From the NCBI GenBank assembly GCA_035542855.1, contig DATKKM010000101.1:1-11193 (forward strand): 11,193 bases of DNA. The letters are read 5' to 3'. The stretch's first letter is position 1, and every line of letters starts with the position of its first letter. The stretch comes from DATKKM01 sp035542855. GTDB lineage: Bacteria; Chloroflexota; Dehalococcoidia; SM23-28-2; RBG-16-64-32. Below, piece after piece: positions 8,439 to 11,193 of the stretch. Under the pieces are notes generated by a model. The model worked only from the letters and a program-made list of their open reading frames with translations. It did no database searches and had not been told where the DNA came from. Made by a program: the position numbers and the translations under genes.

Positions 8439-8708
8439 ATGCCCGGCCCGCGCGTCACGATCACCTACTGCACGCAGTGCAAGTTCATGCTGCGCGCGAC
8501 GTGGCTGGCGCAGGAGCTGCTGACCACGTTTGGGCAGGAGCTGGGCGAGGTGGCCATCGTACCCGGCTCCGGCGGCATCTTCGAGGTCACGCTGGACGGC
8601 GAGGTCATCGCCACCAACCGTGACCACGGGCCAATGCCGGACCCGGCCCAGGTAAAGCGAACGGTCCGGGACCGTGTGGCCCCGGACCGCAAGATTGGTC
8701 ACGACTGA
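8439..8708 (+). CDS. Rdx/SelW-like thioredoxin-fold protein (CxxC form)
   Basis: The 89-residue product matches the SelT/SelW/SelH (Rdx) family: ITYCTQCKFMLRATWLAQEL (8-27) with the redox pair Cys11 and Cys14, GSGGIFEVTLDGEVI (43-57) and a C-terminal helix ending PDRKIGHD. In animal SelW the second active-site position is selenocysteine; here both are cysteine. Members are small thiol-redox proteins whose partners are largely unknown. AGGAG at 8426-8430 lies 8 nt before the ATG at 8439, a good ribosome binding site inside the preceding gene. It is the last gene of the purA unit and is followed by a hairpin. Confidence 0.9.
   Translation: MPGPRVTITYCTQCKFMLRATWLAQELLTTFGQELGEVAIVPGSGGIFEVTLDGEVIATNRDHGPMPDPAQVKRTVRDRVAPDRKIGHD
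8663..8688 (+). repeat. Perfect hairpin inside 3' end of the Rdx gene
   Basis: GGTCCGGG (8663-8670) pairs with CCCGGACC (8681-8688) across a 10-nt loop. The stem is coding sequence for the C-terminal helix and lies about 20 nt before the terminator-like hairpin, making a tandem pair. It may be chance in GC-rich coding DNA. Confidence 0.4.
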
Positions 8709-8709
8709 C

Positions 8710-8732
8710 GGGTCAGGACGGGGCCCTGACCC
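8710..8732. terminator. Hairpin between convergent genes
   Basis: GGGTCAGG (8710-8717) pairs with CCTGACCC (8725-8732) around a 7-nt loop, 1 nt after the Rdx stop codon (8706-8708). Only a short TTT follows on the plus strand, so it is a weak intrinsic terminator. It lies between two convergent genes and may serve both directions. Confidence 0.6.
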
Positions 8733-8741
8733 ACGTTTGGC

Positions 8742-10115
8742 CTAAAACCTACCGGGCGGCGACTGGAAGCCGCTGAAGGGGCCGTCCCGCTGCTCCCACT
8801 TGCGGTGGCGCAGCAGTCGCTCCACCTCGTAGGCCACGTCGAAGTCGTCCAGCTTCCTGGCCTGCGGCGGGGCTGACGCGTCCATGGACGCCAGCGGCAC
8901 GAACTCCACCTCTTCGTCGCCGGGGACCGTCTCGACTACCGGCTCCGGCTCGGCGGCGCGCAGCCGGGCGGCGAACGCCTCCGTGATCATGCGATCGCGG
9001 CGGACCTCCGGCAGGCGCTCTTCGTCGTGATCGACCAGCATGCCGTTGGCTTCGCCGGCCGCTTCCAGGGCCCTGTGGGCCGAGTTCAGCGGGCGGAACT
9101 CCATCGACTTGTGCTGGAAGACGAACGCCTCGTCGATAGCGGCCTGCTCTTCGGCGACCGGCGAACCGAACTCGGTGTCATCTTCAGCCGGCGAGCCGGC
9201 GGGCGCGGCTGCCTGGGCTTCCGGCCACAGCGGGCCGAGGTCTTCGTCGTCGTCAACGTAGGTGTGAGGCTCGGTTGCCGGCGCGGCGGCCATTGGCTGC
9301 GGCGCGGGTTGCGGGGTGTGGGCGGCGGGCTGCTCGATGACAGGCGGGGTCGCGACAGACTCTTCGATCACCGGCTCTTCGGCGGGGATCTCGGGCTCCG
9401 GCGCGGGCTGCGGCGTCCTCACGGCTGGGCGCTCGATGACAGGCGGCGGCGCGATCGACTCTTCGATCACCGGCTGCGCGGCCACGGCGTCCAGGCCCGC
9501 TTCGGCGACCGGCTCCGGCGCCAGCGTCTGCGGCTCCGGCTCGGCGGCTGCGACGGGCGCGCTCGGCTGAGGAGCGGGCGCCGGCTCGTGCCGGACGATT
9601 GGCAGGTGGTAGTCCACCGTGGGCGGCGCGTACTCGGGGGAGACGGAGATGCCCTCCAGCTCCTCGCGCAGTTGAGCGAAGGCCGCCCAGTAGATCATCA
9701 CGTTGCCGAGGTGGAGGCCGCGCCGCACCTCGAAGCGGGTGAACGAAAGAGCGCTCTCCAGGTCCAGGAAGGAGACGACGTACACCAGGTCCGACTGGGC
9801 CTGGGCGCGAATGAGCACCAGCGCCTCCACCTGGGTGTTCTCGTCGACGATGGGCCGCTCGTGCATGGCCCAGAAGGCGTGGGTCTCGTGGCGCACTTCG
9901 GCGCGCAGGGAAGCGATGTATTCGCCGGCTGTCGCGGCAGTGGGCCGCATGGCCAGGCGGAAGGAGCTGATTCCCGCCGTGTCCGGCACGAGGACGGCCA
10001 GCTGCGGGCCTTCCGGAATGGGCTCCGGGGCCTCCTCTGGGGTCAGTTCCTCTTCGAGGAGCGGCTGCTGCTCTTCGGCGTCCGGCTTCTTGAGGAGCGA
10101 TGTCAACCAAGCCAT
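8742..10115 (-). CDS. Modular protein of unknown function with disordered repeat linker
   Basis: I do not recognise this 457-residue protein. Visible parts are: an acidic, Pro/Glu-rich leader (11-36); a folded-looking alpha/beta domain (about 37-158) with strands QLAVLVPD and VEALVLIRA and the stretch LVYVVSFLDLESALSFTRFE (110-129); a long Pro/Glu/Ala-rich, likely disordered centre (about 160-320) with two 33-residue repeat units starting PVIEES at 215 and 248; and an acidic-to-basic C-terminal part ending VERLLRHRKWEQRDGPFSGF plus QSPPGRF. There is no signal peptide or membrane segment. ATG 10115 has GGGAG (10122-10126) with a 6-nt spacer. It is convergent to the purA unit and stands alone. 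Adaptor or scaffold use of the tail is a guess. Confidence 0.85.
   Translation of the reverse strand: MAWLTSLLKKPDAEEQQPLLEEELTPEEAPEPIPEGPQLAVLVPDTAGISSFRLAMRPTAATAGEYIASLRAEVRHETHAFWAMHERPIVDENTQVEALVLIRAQAQSDLVYVVSFLDLESALSFTRFEVRRGLHLGNVMIYWAAFAQLREELEGISVSPEYAPPTVDYHLPIVRHEPAPAPQPSAPVAAAEPEPQTLAPEPVAEAGLDAVAAQPVIEESIAPPPVIERPAVRTPQPAPEPEIPAEEPVIEESVATPPVIEQPAAHTPQPAPQPMAAAPATEPHTYVDDDEDLGPLWPEAQAAAPAGSPAEDDTEFGSPVAEEQAAIDEAFVFQHKSMEFRPLNSAHRALEAAGEANGMLVDHDEERLPEVRRDRMITEAFAARLRAAEPEPVVETVPGDEEVEFVPLASMDASAPPQARKLDDFDVAYEVERLLRHRKWEQRDGPFSGFQSPPGRF
9301..9475 (-). repeat. Direct repeat, 99-bp period, within the unknown protein gene
   Basis: Copies at 9301-9376 and 9400-9475 (76 bp each, offset 99 bp) are identical at about 62 of 76 positions by my count. 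The last 19 bases of both copies are identical (9358-9376 and 9457-9475). The frame is kept (99 = 3 x 33). They encode PVIEES(I/V)A-x-PPVIE-type units, so the linker grew by in-frame duplication. Confidence 0.85.
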
Positions 10116-10208
10116 GCGACTCTCCCGTCTATCTCCCGGCTGTGCGGACCGCCGAACGGGGGCGAGCGGTAGGTTCGTCAGCCGGCCTTCTGGTCACACT
10201 CATAGACG

Positions 10209-10222
10209 TGTTATGTGTAACA
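10209..10222. promoter_or_regulatory. Operator-like palindrome
   Basis: TGTTA (10209-10213) and TAACA (10218-10222) form an inverted repeat with a 4-bp centre, in the AT-richer part of the divergent region. The size and symmetry suit a dimeric regulator site. No regulator gene is adjacent, so this is only a candidate. Confidence 0.3.
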
Positions 10223-10293
10223 ACCGCTACGCCGTAACCGGCCGGAATGCCTATCTTTACCGAACCTCCGCCGCGATTACACCCACAGAAACC

Positions 10294-10323
10294 TTGTGGC
10301 GGCGCCGCGGGCCTTCCGATAAG
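10294..10323 (+). promoter_or_regulatory. Weak promoter candidate for the PPOX-class gene
   Basis: TTGTGG (10294-10299) and GATAAG (10318-10323) are 18 nt apart, with a 10-bp palindrome GCGGCGCCGC in the spacer. The -10 is a poor match. A ribosome binding site AAAGGA (10338-10343) follows. Confidence 0.3.
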
Positions 10324-10354
10324 CTAAACCGGGACGCAAAGGACGGTGTTACGG

Positions 10355-10756
10355 ATGGGTGTGCCTCTTTCGCAGGCGGTCAGGCAACTGTTCCAGGGCA
10401 AGAACTTCGCGCACGTGGCCACGGTCATGCCGGACGGCTCGCCGCAGGTCACCCTCGTCTGGATCGACAGCGAGGGCGACCGCATCATCGTCAACACCGC
10501 CGAAGGCCGCACCAAGCCCCGCAACGTGCGCCGTGATCCGCGCGTCGCCATCTCCATCGCCGACCAGGACGACCCCTACAAGGCGGCGTTCATCCGCGGG
10601 CGCGTGGTGGAGATCACGCACGAAGGCGCCGAAGACCACATCGACAAGCTGGCCCACAAGTACCTCGGCGTCCAGCGCTACGCTGATCACCACCCGGACC
10701 GGCCGCGCGTGCTCTTCTACATCGAAGCGGATCACGTGCGAGAGATGGGCAGGTAG
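10355..10756 (+). CDS. PPOX-class, probably F420-dependent, oxidoreductase
   Basis: The 133-residue product is a split-barrel flavin/F420-binding protein of the Rv1155-like group. Marks are FAHVATVMPDGSPQVTLVWI (about 18-37), the first strands with the typical TxxPDGxPxxxxVW pattern; VNTAEGRTKPRNVRRDPRVA (45-64), where GRxKxxNxxxDPRV contacts the cofactor phosphate; then DDPYKAAFIRGRVVEIT and HIDKLAHKYLG in the C-terminal half. The family reduces or binds F420 or FMN; the substrate is unknown. ATG 10355 has AAAGGA 11 nt upstream; a GTG at 10346 is too close to that site. The gene stops with TAG at 10754-10756 and the next gene continues in the same frame. Confidence 0.9.
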   Translation: MGVPLSQAVRQLFQGKNFAHVATVMPDGSPQVTLVWIDSEGDRIIVNTAEGRTKPRNVRRDPRVAISIADQDDPYKAAFIRGRVVEITHEGAEDHIDKLAHKYLGVQRYADHHPDRPRVLFYIEADHVREMGR

Positions 10757-10765
10757 GAGATCGCG

Positions 10766-11193
10766 ACGAACGCCGCACAACAGGACCAGGCCCCGGCCGG
10801 GCAGCCGGCCCGCGACGGCATCATCTCCGAACGGCTCGCCGAGCTGCTGGACGACATGCTGGCGGGGCGCGCCCCGAACGCCGGGCGCTTCTGCGGCAAC
10901 TGCTATCACCCGCTGGCCCCGGAGCGCACTCTCTGCCCGCACTGCGGGATCGCCGTGGCCGAAATGCCGGCGGTCGAGGCTGTGCCCAGGGAGATCATCG
11001 AGGCCCACCGTCTGCGCCGCGGCCGTGAAGGGCTCGTCGTGCGGACGTTTGCCTGGACGGGGCTGACTATCGGCGTGATCGTGGCGCTTCTGCCGCTGAT
11101 CCTGGCGGGCGTGAAGTGGTGGACGTTCCTGCTCTTCTTCGTCCTGATGTTCGGCTTCTATGTGGCCTCGGCCAACCTGGCGAACTGGATCGG
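10766..11193 (+). CDS. Zinc-ribbon membrane protein, 3' end missing, start unclear
   Basis: The frame is open from 10757 to the window end. Reading from 10766, it shows a polar leader, a helix DGIISERLAELLDD (17-30), a zinc ribbon FCGNCYHPLAPERTLCPHCG (Cys 43, 46, 57, 60) and two membrane segments (about 93-115 and 117-141), where it is cut off. The family is unknown to me. No ATG, GTG or TTG lies in frame between the PPOX stop and ATG 10856, which would drop the conserved-looking helix and has no ribosome binding site. GGAG (10756-10759) sits 6 nt before an ACG at 10766, so ACG initiation is my working start. Codon use is coding-like from 10757 on. Confidence 0.7.

Larger units (their letters stand above)
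10116..10354. other. Divergent intergenic region
   Basis: This gene-free stretch separates two divergent genes. Its G+C is lower around 10195-10290 than in the surrounding genes, as expected for a promoter region. It holds the ribosome binding site of the minus-strand gene (10122-10126), an imperfectly spaced palindrome at 10209-10222 and a weak plus-strand promoter match near 10294-10323. I see no RNA gene or small ORF with coding character. Confidence 0.6.

Noticed and set aside
9027..10172. 381-codon plus-strand open frame opposite the unknown modular protein
   Set aside because: Antisense frame made Arg/Gly-rich by the GC-rich repeat linker; the minus frame has a good ribosome binding site and sensible domains.

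Overview
The window is a high-GC (roughly two-thirds G+C) stretch of bacterial chromosome, densely packed with genes on both strands. I see no mobile element, CRISPR array, tRNA or rRNA. The gene content fits a Chloroflexota-type genome: an rpsO-pnp pair, a DegV protein, a DUF3105 membrane-anchored protein, a PAP2_3-type phosphatase, a PPOX-class (often F420-dependent) enzyme and a Cys-form Rdx/SelW-like protein. An actinobacterial or other high-GC origin cannot be excluded from this sequence alone, so the phylum is an inference.

Layout. Positions 30-3057 (minus strand) hold ribosomal protein S15 (rpsO), then a 234-nt hairpin-rich spacer, then polynucleotide phosphorylase (pnp), which ends in a long Gly/Arg-rich tail and is followed by a strong hairpin terminator. 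An extended -10 element (TGC-TATACT) drives rpsO. From 3180 to 5596 (plus strand) four genes are stitched together by overlapping start and stop codons: degV, a small P-loop kinase/ATPase, a DUF3105 protein and a 107-residue dimeric-barrel protein. degV has a TATACT box only 7 nt before its ATG, which suggests a leaderless mRNA. The last of these four genes ends in the same CTAG that holds the stop of the convergent PAP2 gene (5593-6459, minus).

From 6517 to 8732 (plus strand) lies a purA cluster: a recognisable promoter, a leader with a stable hairpin between the Shine-Dalgarno sequence and the start codon, adenylosuccinate synthase (purA), a four-helix CopD-like membrane protein, an Rdx/SelW-like CxxC protein and a hairpin terminator. 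Convergent to it is a 457-residue protein that I cannot name (8742-10115, minus). It has a folded N-terminal domain, a disordered Pro/Glu/Ala-rich centre with a duplicated 33-residue unit, and a distinctive basic/aromatic C-terminus. After a 239-nt intergenic region come a PPOX-class protein (10355-10756, plus) and a partial zinc-ribbon plus two-helix membrane protein that runs off the window end and has no ordinary start codon at its expected position.

How the genes work together. rpsO and pnp join ribosome assembly and RNA decay. purA is housekeeping purine synthesis, with two membrane/redox passengers in the same transcription unit. The degV cluster may concern lipid handling at the membrane, but only DegV's fatty-acid binding is established for the family. 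I did not find a clear new multi-gene system. The most interesting signals are the purA SD-hairpin-AUG arrangement, the RGG tail on PNPase, the missing start codon of the last gene, the structured pnp leader and the unknown modular protein.
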